A stretch of 64,000 bases of DNA from Saussurea involucrata (lineage: Eukaryota; Streptophyta; Magnoliopsida; Asterales; Asteraceae). The notes beneath the pieces are model-generated. The model was not told where the DNA came from. It saw only the letters and a list, made by a program, of their open reading frames with translations, and ran no database searches. The position numbers were made by a program, and so were the translations under genes. Below, in pieces: positions 32,999 through 43,930 of the stretch (the stretch's first letter is position 1; each line of letters starts with the position of its first letter). Where the stretch lies: positions 90,000,873 to 90,064,872 of the forward strand of contig CM066326.1 of NCBI GenBank assembly GCA_033807775.1, read 5' to 3'.

Positions 32999-33421
32999 CT
33001 GAAAACATAAATGAAGTTATGAAGACAACCAAATCTTGAAAAAAGTGAGCACTAAGAAGAGCATCACCGGGAAATTGTAGAATCCACTTTTGTCCTCCTC
33101 CGTCTGGGATGAACAGTAGAACAACCCTATAGCCTGAAAAAAAAAATCCTAATTTAGTTTTAGTAAAAATTAAACGCTGAAACTTACGAAACTAAGAAAA
33201 TCATATGCAACCCACATAACCAAATCAAAAACCCAGAAAAGCCCATATGAGAAATTCAGCAACCATATGATAAACCCAACACATAAGCAGAGAAGGAGAA
33301 GGAGGAGTAGAAAACCAACACAAATAAAACCTAACCTGGTTTGAGAGAACGATTGAGTGAACGATGGAGAGAACGACGAGAAAGAGAGAAGATGCAGGCG
33401 GGATTTGAGAGAGAGCATCAA

Positions 33422-34860
33422 TCAGGGAGCATTAAATTTGAGAAATGGAGCATGAAATATGAGAGGGAGATAAATGAGGAAGATGGATCAGTATTGTCAA
33501 CCGTTATTGTTGTGTATTACAAGTTTACAACCCTCGTTGCTATGGAGCCCGCTTCTCGCATCAGGTTGCTTCCATCGACCTATCCTTCTGTTATATGCTT
33601 TCATCTCTGTTCTGAAACTCTATATTTAGAGTATTCCTTCTAATCAACAATCTTAAATAACTTGGGTCTTTATCCTACAATTTCATATTGCTTTTCTTAA
33701 ATGAAATGATCATCATACAAAACAAATGATTTTGTTTAATAGTCTCCCATAGATGCAAACCAACATACATAGTAGTGAACAGAGAATTATGTTTTTGGAA
33801 GATATGGTTGCTTTTGTTTGTGAATTTGAAAGATACGTTTAAAGTTGGTTTTGCAAAGTGAGCTTGCCTTGAAATGGGTGAAAGATCTATAGGATTCCAT
33901 GTATTACTTTCAATACCATGATTTATGTTGTTTCTTTTGATTAGTTATTCAATAAATATGTTTGTATTGGCTTTGTTAGTTGATTTTATAAAATGTTGTC
34001 GAATTTTTGATCTTTAGTGTGCAAGTGGATCCTTAACGTTGCATTTGGAATTTACCTTAAGTTCTCAATCTAAAAGGTAATACCGGTGGTGATTAGAGCC
34101 TACACTTTGCAACGGGACATTTTTTAACACCAAGTACATAATATTGTTTTTAATCAAATTGTGGCGTGTGGCATTATACTTACAGCTATTTGCTCAATAA
34201 GTCATGTGTATAGTCGAGTAGTTAGACTGTTACAAGCGTGTTTAACTAGGTTTGTGACTGAGACCCAACATGAAGATGTAGGTAGAATATCGGTGTTTGC
34301 GAACTTTAGATGGATTAACCATGGTCTTTGATCTAAAAATATTGATACAGAGATTCACACATTTCAACTTCTTGCTCCAACTCTTTGAATCTTGATAATC
34401 ATCTGATTACTTGTTAGGAAAAAAAGGATACCAAACGGATTGTCCATACATGTGAGGTCGATGAATATGTTATCAAAGGAGGTGAATCTTGAATGTGTTA
34501 GTAGATCCCATATCGGGAACCATCTTCTAATTCACTTTGCCTCTAGACTACTTGACTTGACCCAATTGGATGATCGGATCTAGTCGAGTTAGAATTGGCC
34601 GATAGAGCAGTTAGACTGGATCAGTCTTGTCAGACTTGGTCGGTCGAGTAGGCTAGTGGGGTTATACTTGACCATTTAAGTAGGTAGAATAGGTTATGTT
34701 AGTGGAGTTATAGTTATCCAACAAAGTCTTTTGTTTGTGAAATAATTTTTCAAGTTGTGTATGTATGTTACTTTAACTACAATTCAACAAATCATTTGTT
34801 TTTAATGGATGGCACAATGAATGGTGATTCAAAAAGGAATAACTACCAATGATTTTAGTT
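33422..34860. other. Spacer without recognised genes
   Basis: AT-rich with no clear frame, TIR or repeat. From about 34560 the 'tcgagt / gactagagc' repeat region begins. Confidence 0.45.
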
Positions 34861-37140
34861 CACGATCATGGGTTCAAGTGTTCCAACTAGGACAATTAGA
34901 GTATACTGCAGAACATCTACATCGTTTGTGGTCATACAAACGTCGATTAGACGTTCATCAACAAGCAAGGTAAACAAGTTTACTTATTTTCAATTTTATC
35001 CATTTTATTACATATTAAGCGATCTAATTATTATCTTTTTTTTTTCAAACAGAAGTGCAAATGATTGTGGAATACACATACTCAAGTTATAGAACTTGAC
35101 ATGGGAATCAACAATTCGAAAGGTTTGCGGACAACACTATGACATTTTGTTGAGATTAATTAGTTGTGGATATTTTTTGGTTGATTGGAACCCATAATAT
35201 TTTATTGTTGGATTTATCCTCAATGTAATAAAGTAGTTGGATATGTTTTAGAAGTGATCAAATTTATCATGTTTATAGTCGAGCTTTTGTAATTAGCATG
35301 ACTGATCCAGTCAGTCTAACTCTATTGGTCTTGTCGATCTCTATCGGTGGCACCAGACTAGACCTATTTTAGCTTTATCAATAAACATGACTTGACTAGT
35401 CGCACTAGACTCGAGCTCTTTTAATTAGCATCAATGGACCCGATCTATCTCTACTCGTCTGCTCGGTCTCTATTAATGTGCAGACTCGACCGAGTTGCAT
35501 CAGACTAGAGCTAGTCTAGCTTTATTAAAGAGCATGATACGACGAGTCTGGCCACCAGACTAGAACCGAACCGATCGATCTTTTCTAAATAGCATGATTG
35601 GATGAGTCTAAATCTATTGGGTTGGTCAATCCCTATTAATGTACTCAACCTACCATTTTAAGCGTAAAACCTATCTTATATGGAATTAACGAGGGTTTAA
35701 TTAGATCTAATTCAACATAATCAAGTATATGTTATCTTTGGACCCCAATTGTATTAGTCAAGCATCGCTAATTGAAATAATTGGACTTGTTGAGGTAATT
35801 TTGTGTGCATTCGACCATTTTAATTGGAATGAATAGACATGTTATGTGTCTATTCACGAATTTGAAGTACATTATAGCTCTACTAGATACGTATGAATGG
35901 ATTTGTTAGTCATATTCTATTTGTTCTTCCATTTTAAGCATATTAGATTATATTATCAACTTGGTTAGATTTTATGTCGAATGAAACTAGTTTATTATGA
36001 TTGGACATAATGGGTTCTATTGAGTACATGATATCGTGAGACCTTGCTAGACCAATCAAGCATTATAATATGCATTAATAGACATGTTAGGTAGAGTCAT
36101 ATTTTATCTATTCTTCCATTTTTTGTCGGATTCTATTAATGGCAGGATTGGATTTAGTGTGACCCGACTAGAGCGAGTCGAGATCTTTTAACTAGCATGA
36201 TTGGATCAAGGTTGACCCGACTAGAGCTAGTGGGTCTCTTTTAACTAGCATAATTGATATAGTCAGACCACGCCACTCCATAATCAAACTTTTTTAACTA
36301 CCATGACTGCACATGTCTGACTAGGCTGGAGCTAGTCAAACCCTATTAATCTATTAGATGAACTCATTGAGAATAATTGACTATCATTATTTGATACATT
36401 GGGTCTACAAAATATATTTCGAATAAAATTATGAGATTGAAAATTGAAACTAGTTCAACATTATCCATTATCAAGATTGGACACAATTAGGTTCAACCGA
36501 GTACATGATATCGTCAAACCTTACTAAACCGAGTATGAATGGACCCGTTAGTCATGTTGAATCTTTGACTTCTATTTTAAGTATATTACATTATATTATC
36601 ATCTTTGTTAGATTTGGTAAAAACTCTGTTGAAAGTAGTTTAGCATATGCTACTTTGATGAGTGAACACAATTGGTGTATGAACGGGTTTGTTAGAGTCA
36701 TATTGTATCTAGACGTCAGTTTCAAGAATATGCCATGGTTTGTTGATGACCGGGTAAATGGTTTCTATGCGAGCATCCAAATTGTTAAGTTATAGTATTC
36801 AAAGCATAAATCTTATACTTGCAGTGCATTCCTGTTAGCCAACGATTGTCGAATCGAAAGAGACGTTGATTGGACCCATTCTAACTAATATTGGTTTCGG
36901 TCAAACCTTGTCGGAGCTAGTCGAATACTTGAAGGCAAACTATCTCAAATATCTTATCTCAAGAAATCCCAACTTGAATGGGTGTAAAGCGACTAAATAG
37001 TCTAGCTCGACCGGTTAGTCGAGCTCGATTGGCCAGTCTGACTTAATCGTTCCATCTTCTTCATTAAATTATGTTGATCGTGCTCGACTAGTCCAGTCTA
37101 GTTCAATTGGGCCGGTCTAACTCCACTGTTACTTCTTCTA
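34560..37140. repeat. Degenerate tandem-like region of CTAG/GACT-rich units
   Basis: Phrases such as 'gactagagctagtcgag', 'cttttaactagcatgattgg' and 'tcggtctctattaat' recur dozens of times, clearest at 35280-35600 and 36120-36350. Spacing is near 53 bp in the best part and irregular elsewhere. No ORF follows the period. It looks like an old minisatellite, or an element with many internal motif copies. Confidence 0.6.
34860..35092 (+). pseudogene. Ulp1-like cysteine protease C-terminal fragment
   Basis: An open stretch (…SWVQVFQLGQLEYTAEHLHR…LDVHQQA) ends at a GTAAAC donor (34970). The acceptor at 35051-35052 joins in frame to RSANDCGIHILKL and a stop. NDCG contains the catalytic Cys of Ulp1/SENP proteases, which are found both in host SUMO proteases and in some plant MULE and CACTA elements. 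The His and Asp parts of the site are missing or too diverged to see. Confidence 0.5.
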
Positions 37141-38147
37141 ACTAAAATGTCGTTCATTCTTGAAGAAATTTGTAGTAAAATATGAATTTAAATCTTTAGA
37201 ATTTTTTTAAATAGTTCAAACATCATCCTACATTCATATTTTTCAATATTCCAAATCAAATATTATGAACATATTTCTTTAATTTAATTTTTATGACTTC
37301 AAATAACTCATTTTTTCACCAATATGAATGTTTACTGCCAGAAAATCGAGATCAACACATATGTAGTATTAAGGTTATAATTTAGAAGATAAACTAATTA
37401 AAAAAGTAGAATGTTGAATGAGGTTGGAAAAAAGTTTGAATGTTAGAAGGAGAACGAAGATTTAATGGAAGAAGGGGGTTCCAATTATTAGTGTTTTAAG
37501 TGAAGAAGAAAGGATATTTTAATTTTCCAGATTTTTTTTAAAACCCATTAAGGGTATTTTAGTAATACTATAATTTAAAGTTTTATCTTAGTTTTTTAAA
37601 TAAATTCATCAAGGGTATTATTGGAATAACACATATATAAGGTTATTGAGTTAATTTTAGATTTTAGAAGGTTAGGGAGCTAATTAAAACTTCATTTAAG
37701 GCTAATTAGTTAAATAGCCCGTTTTCTCAAGAGCGAGTGAAACCACAAATTTCGTCATCCATAAATTATGTAACAAAAAGAAAGAGAAAGAAATTTAACC
37801 GAAAATTAAAATTATTAATTTTCGAATCAGTAATTTAGTTTTCTTTTAATTAGTTAGATCATCCACACACATCTTCCATAAGGACTTGCAAGATGACATG
37901 GCATGCCATTTGCAAATTATGGGTGTTGAGGTGCATAGATGTTTGAGTGGCGTGTAGTATGATCATCTGAGAACAAGAGAATGAGGCGGTGGCCGGTGAC
38001 TAGCTAAGAAGGAAATTGTGGGTTCTTTGGTTGCGATGAATTGATGAGTGAGTGAAACTTGAATAATTTCGCATATGGATGGACAACTGTTGGATGCAAT
38101 GAGAATTCGAATATGTGTTTTCAGAATTGGTGGGTACTTCAGATATT
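37141..38147. other. Spacer without recognised genes
   Basis: AT-rich with no convincing coding or mobile feature. Confidence 0.45.
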
Positions 38148-39099
38148 TGTAACAACTCAGTCTAAATAAAGCATACATAGCATATAAATTTAAAGGATTA
38201 CAATACTGGGTCAAAAAATTTCATTACATCTGTCTCAAAACTTAGGTTGACGGAAACAACCTATACACAACTGAGAATAACTAACTACTAATAGCATGAA
38301 TGGCACTGCTTATATCTGAATTTTAATCTCAAGTCCTGCCCTGCTCACTTGCCAGAGCCTCCTACTACCCGCTTACCTGAAAATGGTTTATTTTTTGAAA
38401 AGTCAGGGTTAGACCAAATCGTCTAGTGAATTCCATCCGAAAACGACTTTTAACAACAATAATAAAATCATTTCATAAATACATTAATCATCTCCACATA
38501 AAGCGTCAAACATGGTAACTACACAGTGTTCACGGATCGTACAAACTAACTACGATCGGGGCCAAGCAGACTCCCCTCTCGCCTTATTCTGGGGCCCAAG
38601 CAGACTCCCCTATATCCGAGCAGGAAGGAAACGAATTCCATCCTACTGGCTCATCACAAATGCCCAAGGGATCATCGGATCCCGAGGTACTCTGATCCCA
38701 CTGTGCAGACCGACTCCACATAGCATACATATAGCCCACATTAAATCACGGAACGTGAAATCTTTATGAATCATTTATTTCATGCTAAATAATCTTTCAA
38801 ACAAATCATACTTTTCATGGAATAGTTCGTAAAAGCTTGTAACTAAATCATGCTCGTAAATACACCATTATCAGTAAAACATTTAACTTTTATTCCACGT
38901 AAAAAGGATTAAGGGAACTCACATGTTCTTCTTGCTTCACGACCTCTTACTTAGGCTTCCGATCTCTAGATGAGACACCTATAATTTTAGGAACATAGGT
39001 CATAAATCTTTAAATTGTTACTCTTGCTTGCTTCCGAACTTACCCAAAATTATCTAATTGATAAGTTACACTTCTAATTCGAAATTTGGGTTATGGACT

Positions 39100-39665
39100 T
39101 TACTTACCGACCCAAGACATTAATTCCGGATTCCCTTAATTTAATACTGGACCTTCGGCCCAAATGAAATACCGGATCCCTTATCTCAATTCCGGACTTA
39201 CGGTCCAAACATTAAATGAATTTCGGTCCTCTTTTATATTCCGGATCTTCTAACATAATAATAATAATACCGGATCTTAAATAAAACCATACCGGATCTT
39301 AAATGTCAAAGCCCATTTAATTAATACATTCCGGATCCATTTGGCAATACCGGATCTCCTATGGTCCAACACCCCAACACCGGATCTTAATGATTCGTGA
39401 TTTCACAGCCCAAAAAATAAAAAGAATACTTTCAGATCTTTGCTGATAAGGGCCCAAATTCCGGTTCTCATAAAAGTAATACCGGACCCCTTAATTTAGG
39501 TCCAATATCGGGTTTGTTATTTAAATTTCGGATCTTAGCCCAAGACAATTCTGGATCTACAAACAATATTCTGGATCTATAATAAAATTCTGGATCCTAT
39601 CTTCCGGGACCTAATTTCCGGTTCCGGTCCATTCCGGATCCGGTTCCGATTCTTGATCGGACCTC
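39100..39665. repeat. Cluster of CCGGATC-type motifs
   Basis: Around 20 or more copies of '(t/a)ccggatc' or close variants (ttccgga, accggac, ctggatct) occur at irregular spacing of 15-40 bp, mostly in one orientation. Confidence 0.75.
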
Positions 39666-39976
39666 GATTCTAGCGGTTACGTCTCGATTTCATTAGATGC
39701 ATAATGATCGAAAACTATGAGGAATGATTGTAAGGGTCTCTAATACGCTTCTAACCATTTTAATTTTATTAAGCATAACTTACACGCCGATTGCCCCTTG
39801 AATATACTAAAACTCGCCAAAAATAAAACCCACTAATCAGACTTCCCAAAATAAACATAGAATAGGAATGAGAAGGTAAGATTACGTGAACGAATTAGAT
39901 TTCAAATCCCTTTCTTCTTCCAATTTGATGCTGGAATAAACCTTCTTCTCCAATTGCAATTTGAACAATCCTTTCT

Positions 39977-39978
39977 CT

Positions 39979-40032
<54 letters not shown>
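39977..40032. repeat. (CT)n microsatellite
   Basis: An uninterrupted CT run of about 55 bp. Confidence 0.95.
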
Positions 40033-40035
<3 letters not shown>

Positions 40036-40749
40036 CGCCACACACACTCACACACTGATTAGTTTATAGGGTTTTGAACCCAATATGAGAGTTTTTATAC
40101 CCTCTCATCAAATTACAAATCAGTCCCTAGACTTTAAAATTATGAAACTTCCTTCACAAAACTTCATCCCTCGTACGACTTTGATTTGCTTGTTGATTCG
40201 TTTTTCTAGGGTTATAGATTTGCTTGTTGATTTGGGTTTCATTTGATACAACACCAGTTTAATCCTTTGAATTAGGTTTCATTTTCTTTTCTGATTTGGG
40301 GTTTGAAAGACGATCGGTCGAGAGGCGAAATGGAGGAGGCGAGAGTACTCTTTACACGGATAAAAGAGGTTACAAGAGTTTGGATTATATATCACTTGTT
40401 GTTTCAGAGGATTTTCAGAGCTTTTCAACTCTTATTTAAAAAAAATCAAACAGTCTGAAATGGAAAATGTCTGACCGAATCAGACTTCAGACATATTCAG
40501 ATGTAATTTTTAAAAAACAAACAGCCCCTAATAGATAAAGAAAACAAAAGTAAAATTTTAGTTATATTATATTTTATAATTAATTTATTAGTTATATTAT
40601 ATTTTATAATTAATTTATTAGTTATATTATATTATAATTTATTACTTTAGAAAGGAGTTTGGTCTTGTATGGGTGTGGAAGGTGTTATTGCAAAGCTGAT
40701 GTGACACATCAGAAATGAGTTTGGCATTGCAGAGGTACGGATGGTCTTA

Positions 40750-42616
40750 GGCCATCCACAACGCATAGATAAAAGCCCTCAAGCCCTCAACGCCACATCA
40801 GCGCCACATCAGCTAAGCCCTAAACACCCCCAGCGCATAACTAAAAGCCCTCTTGCCACCTCATTTTTTTAATTCTTTTATTTATACATTTAATTATTTA
40901 ACAAAATAAAAATATTTATATATTTTTTAATAAATAAAAATAAGATAAATAATAAAAATAAAAATTCATATCATTCATTAAAAAATTAAAAATTACAAAA
41001 TAAATTTAAAAATCTACTCGTCGTCATTGTTGGGAACTTGGATACGCCAAATATGTTCGACCAAATCCGACCGAAGGTTATTATGAGTGGCCCGGTTTTG
41101 GACTTCTCGAACATTTGCCGCGCGTTGTTCCTCACTGATTTGGGTTTCGTTATCATCCGTGAAAATGCCGTTTTCATCGCCACCACAAATAGCATGGTAT
41201 TCGTCTTCGAGTATCATATTATGTAATATGACACAAGCGTACATAATGTTTCTCAATCTTGTCGGTTCCCATCCGCGTGCCGGGTTATGAAGTATATGCC
41301 AACGTTGTTTAAGCACGCCAAAAGCTCGTTCAACATCTTTACGTGCCGATTCTTGCGCGGACTTGAATTTTTGTCGTTTAGGGTCCCGTGGGCACGTAAA
41401 TGATTTTACGAAAGTAGCCCATTCCGGATATATCCCATCCGCTAGATAATATCCGTGCTCGTAGGTGGCTCCATTCACCTCAAAAGGGCAGTCGGGTGCT
41501 TTTCCATCATATACATCGTTGAAGATGGGCGACTGATTGAGAACATTGATGACGTTGTTGGAACCGGCAACACCAAAGTATGCGTGCCAGATCCATAGAT
41601 CTTGAGAGGCCACTGCTTCTAGCATGATTGTCGGGTGCTCATGATCACCTCTCATGAATTGACCTCGCCATGCATTCGGATAATTTTCCCACGCCCAATG
41701 AGTACAGTCTATGATGCCGAGCATGCCGGGAAATCCGTGTTTAGCTTCATGCGCGGCGTACAACTTCTGAATATCAATAAAAGTAGGCTTGCGTAAATAT
41801 TTTTGACCATACAGTTCAATAATACCTGTGCAGAATTTGTACAGACAATCTCGTGACGTTGTCTCTCCCATACGGATGTACTCGTCAAGTGCGTCAGCAG
41901 TTACTCCATACGCCAATTGCCGAATAGCGGAAATACATTTTTTTATCGGAGAAAAACCTTGTTTGCGTCTGCCGTCCACCCGAAGTGTAAAATACGGATA
42001 CTCTCCTGCTAAATCTTCAACTATTCGTTCAAATAGTTGCCTGCTCATCCTGAACCGCCGCGTAAACATATCTGGTGTATAAACCGGGTTGTTGCCAAAG
42101 TAGTCCCGCATAAGCCGCTCGTTTGCAGCTACTCGACCTCTTTCTATGTTCGCGTCCCTCTCTGTTGTTGACGACGAGGCGGTGCTACCATAAATCCATT
42201 GTGCAGTATGTCGAAAAACTTCTCTTTGTAGATTCAACAACTCGTCGGTGTCTACGAATGATGATGATGCGGTCGGTGAACCGGGTTGTGGCGAATCCAT
42301 ATTGTTTAAAATATAGATAATGAAAGAGAATGAGAAAGTTTGAGAGATTGTTGGTGTGAAAAAAATAAGAGGTTGAGGGTTAATATATAGTGTGATTAAA
42401 TTGAAAAAAAAATTTAAAAAAAATTAAATTGGAAGTAGCCGTTTGAAAGAGCCGTTGAATAAAAAAATTTTAAAAAAAATTAAATAAACAAAAATCGTTC
42501 GTGTTCCTCGGGTTTTCAAACCCGCACCCCGAGCCCGAGCCCGAGCCCCAAGCCCGAGCCACCCCCACCGCTACCCGAGGGAGCCCGCAGCGAGCCCGCG
42601 GGCGCTGCGGATGGCC
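40750..42616 (-). mobile_element. PIF/Harbinger-type element carrying only the transposase
   Basis: It is 1,867 bp. The ends are GGCCATCC... and ...GGATGGCC with TTA duplication (40747-40749 and 42617-42619). It has an intact single-exon DDE transposase and no Myb-like gene. Its left ~230 bp ('gccctcaagccctcaacg', 'tttatacatttaattattta') and right ~250 bp ('cctcgggttttcaaacccgc') closely match the Myb-only elements. A MITE abuts its right end and shares the TTA. Confidence 0.92.
41014..42300 (-). CDS. PIF/Harbinger DDE transposase, apparently intact
   Basis: 428 residues from MDSPQPGSPTASSS. An N-terminal helical region includes the family-typical RRFRMSRQLFERIV and ISAIRQLAYGVTADALDEYI. The DDE nuclease carries Asp in GMLGIIDCTHWAW (about residue 195), Asp in YYLADGIYPEW (about 288) and Glu in ESARKDVERAFGVLKQRW (about 325). 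The end is THNNLRSDLVEHIW. The length fits plant Harbinger transposases and there is no stop or frameshift. The ATG at 42300 follows a leader shared with the Myb-only elements. Harbinger enzymes need a Myb-like partner for nuclear import and DNA binding; here that gene is on other elements. It could be active, but expression is unknown. Confidence 0.93.
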   Translation of the reverse strand: MDSPQPGSPTASSSFVDTDELLNLQREVFRHTAQWIYGSTASSSTTERDANIERGRVAANERLMRDYFGNNPVYTPDMFTRRFRMSRQLFERIVEDLAGEYPYFTLRVDGRRKQGFSPIKKCISAIRQLAYGVTADALDEYIRMGETTSRDCLYKFCTGIIELYGQKYLRKPTFIDIQKLYAAHEAKHGFPGMLGIIDCTHWAWENYPNAWRGQFMRGDHEHPTIMLEAVASQDLWIWHAYFGVAGSNNVINVLNQSPIFNDVYDGKAPDCPFEVNGATYEHGYYLADGIYPEWATFVKSFTCPRDPKRQKFKSAQESARKDVERAFGVLKQRWHILHNPARGWEPTRLRNIMYACVILHNMILEDEYHAICGGDENGIFTDDNETQISEEQRAANVREVQNRATHNNLRSDLVEHIWRIQVPNNDDE

Positions 42617-42619
42617 TTA

Positions 42620-42901
42620 GGGGTTGTTTGGCGGTTGTTGAATGGTTTGGTGCAGAATGATTAAGTGGTCAGAATGATTAAGAGGCTTTTATGATATAGT
42701 ATAAAATGAAATATGGTTCTTTGGTAATTGTTTAGAATGAAATCAGGGTGCTGAATAATTAAGGGAGACCCAAGATGCTAAATCATTCAGAGGGTTTTAA
42801 AATCATTAAGAGACATACATTTTTTTGCCAAATAGAATTTACCTCTTAGCAATTCAGAGGTTGCCTCTTAATGGACCATTAAGAGGTAAACAAACATCCC
42901 C
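42620..42901. mobile_element. 282-bp Tourist-like MITE, copy 2
   Basis: Same length as 32236-32517 but reversed. The ends are GGGGTTGTTTGGC and AAACAAACATCCCC, flanked by TTA (42617-42619, shared with the Harbinger element, and 42902-42904). Confidence 0.88.
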
Positions 42902-42904
42902 TTA

Positions 42905-43440
42905 GTAAGGCATTGTTTGGCAAAAAAAAACTAGCTTATAAGTTAGCTTTTTTTTTTAGGTACATGTTTGGATGACCATAAGCTAGCTTTTTGAAACGCT
43001 ACTTGTAGTAGCTTTTCAGTAGCTTTTTATTAATATTCCAATATTGCCCTATTAATATTAATTATCATTTATTAACTATTATTATAAATAAATATTAATT
43101 TTTTAAATTTAATTATTATTAATTAATAAATATTAAATTAAATTTTAATTATACATTGATATTAATTTTTAATTATTTAGAGTTTTTGTTAATCATATAA
43201 ATTATTTTTATTTATTTTTTAATATTAATCAATATATTTTAATTATTAATTACTATTTGTATTTTCAATTATTATTTGATTATTTTTTTCTTATTGTATG
43301 TAATTTTAAATCATAAATTAATATATATTTTTCTAAAACTTGTTTTAACAAATTAAAATTTATAGTATATGTAATAATAAATTTTAAATTCTTTTAATTA
43401 ACATGTTATATTGTTTTTTACTAGATTAGTTGTATTAATT
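42905..43440. other. AT-rich spacer with MITE-like start
   Basis: It begins 'aaggcattgtttggc' and has 'aactagcttataagttagct' and 'ataagctagctttttga' that can pair, suggesting a MITE whose other end is not found. The rest is very AT-rich and non-coding. Confidence 0.4.
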
Positions 43441-43637
43441 AACTTTCAAAATCTAGGGTTTTAAAAAATGAATAAAAATAATTTGTTGGCGTTTCTCGTC
43501 TACTCCGTTGACGCAAATTTTCTAGATCGGAAACAATGGTGTACATTATACCGTGGGATGATTTTGTCGAAAGATCCGTTCAGTTGTTCCGCTCTAATCC
43601 AGGTAAAACTTTCAAAACATAGGGTTTTAAAAAGGGT
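43441..43637. repeat. 27-bp direct repeats flanking the SRP9 exon copy
   Basis: 'aactttcaaaatctagggtt' plus 'ttaaaaa' at 43441-43467 recurs with two changes at 43608-43634. The SRP9 fragment lies exactly between. Confidence 0.8.
43482..43602 (+). pseudogene. Copy of SRP9 exon 1 with part of its leader
   Basis: This matches the minus-strand SRP9 leader and exon 1 (25470-25590) almost base for base: 'gcgtttctcgtctactccg', then ATG at 43536 and MVYIIPWDDFVERSVQLF (Ser to Pro at residue 6). It ends after NP with a GTAAAA donor-like site at 43603; the last two parental codons are lost. No other SRP9 exon follows. It is a partial genomic copy, not a retrocopy of the spliced mRNA, as nothing beyond exon 1 is present. 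Confidence 0.85.
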
Positions 43638-43769
43638 TTCTGTGCACAATTACATATCCAATTTTTTGTTCAGTTCAAAGGAAGAGCAATAGGATTGCAA
43701 ATAAATCATCATTTTCCAACTTCAAGAACACGATGGAGACAACCGTGGATGTTGAAGCCGATGAACATA

Positions 43770-43930
43770 TATGCAATTCTATGATGTGCATATATGCAGT
43801 TAATGATATGTGCATATATGCAAATTTTTAGATGTGCATATATGCAGTTCTAATATGTGCATATATGTAATTCTGATATGTGCATATATCCAATACTAAG
43901 ATGTGCATATATGCAATTTTCATATGTGCA
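43770..43930. repeat. Tandem 'gatgtgcatatatgcaatt' repeats
   Basis: About seven irregular units of roughly 22 bp, each with the palindrome TGCATATATGCA. The same palindrome appears in the Pack-type element at 15316-15510. Confidence 0.8.

Larger units (their letters stand above)
31660..33421 (-). other. Possible exons of unidentified gene(s) in a fragment mosaic
   Basis: Minus-strand segments with splice-like borders: 33125-33063 (acceptor tttttttcag), 32998-32958 (CK1-like, listed separately), about 32744-32660 (FMFSILGLGAIVCAITCW, one hydrophobic helix), about 32140-32078 (LEGAITMDVFLNPKREE before GTACAT), and 31837-31673. The last reads MSMVLELILIVLGPHQISY and continues through TPEGVPLLKNY to a stop. 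They do not form one recognisable protein, and I cannot show that they are joined. A MITE (32236-32517) and a (TA)n(GA)n tract (31886-31942) interrupt them. Confidence 0.3.
38148..40110 (-). mobile_element. Possible LTR-like sequence, reverse orientation
   Basis: The sequence starting TGTAACAACTCAG is like the outer end of a reversed LTR (compare GGGACGTTACA at the end of the local retrotransposon LTR). The following 2 kb is non-coding with a promoter-like mix, a CCGGATC-motif cluster and a (CT)n tract. I could not find a matching other end or a target duplication, so a solo LTR is only one possibility. Confidence 0.3.

Noticed and set aside
43468..43692. 74-codon ORF as a new small gene
   Set aside because: It is a shifted frame over the SRP9 leader and exon 1 copy. 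The same residues appear as a shadow frame of the true SRP9 exon (25407-25604).
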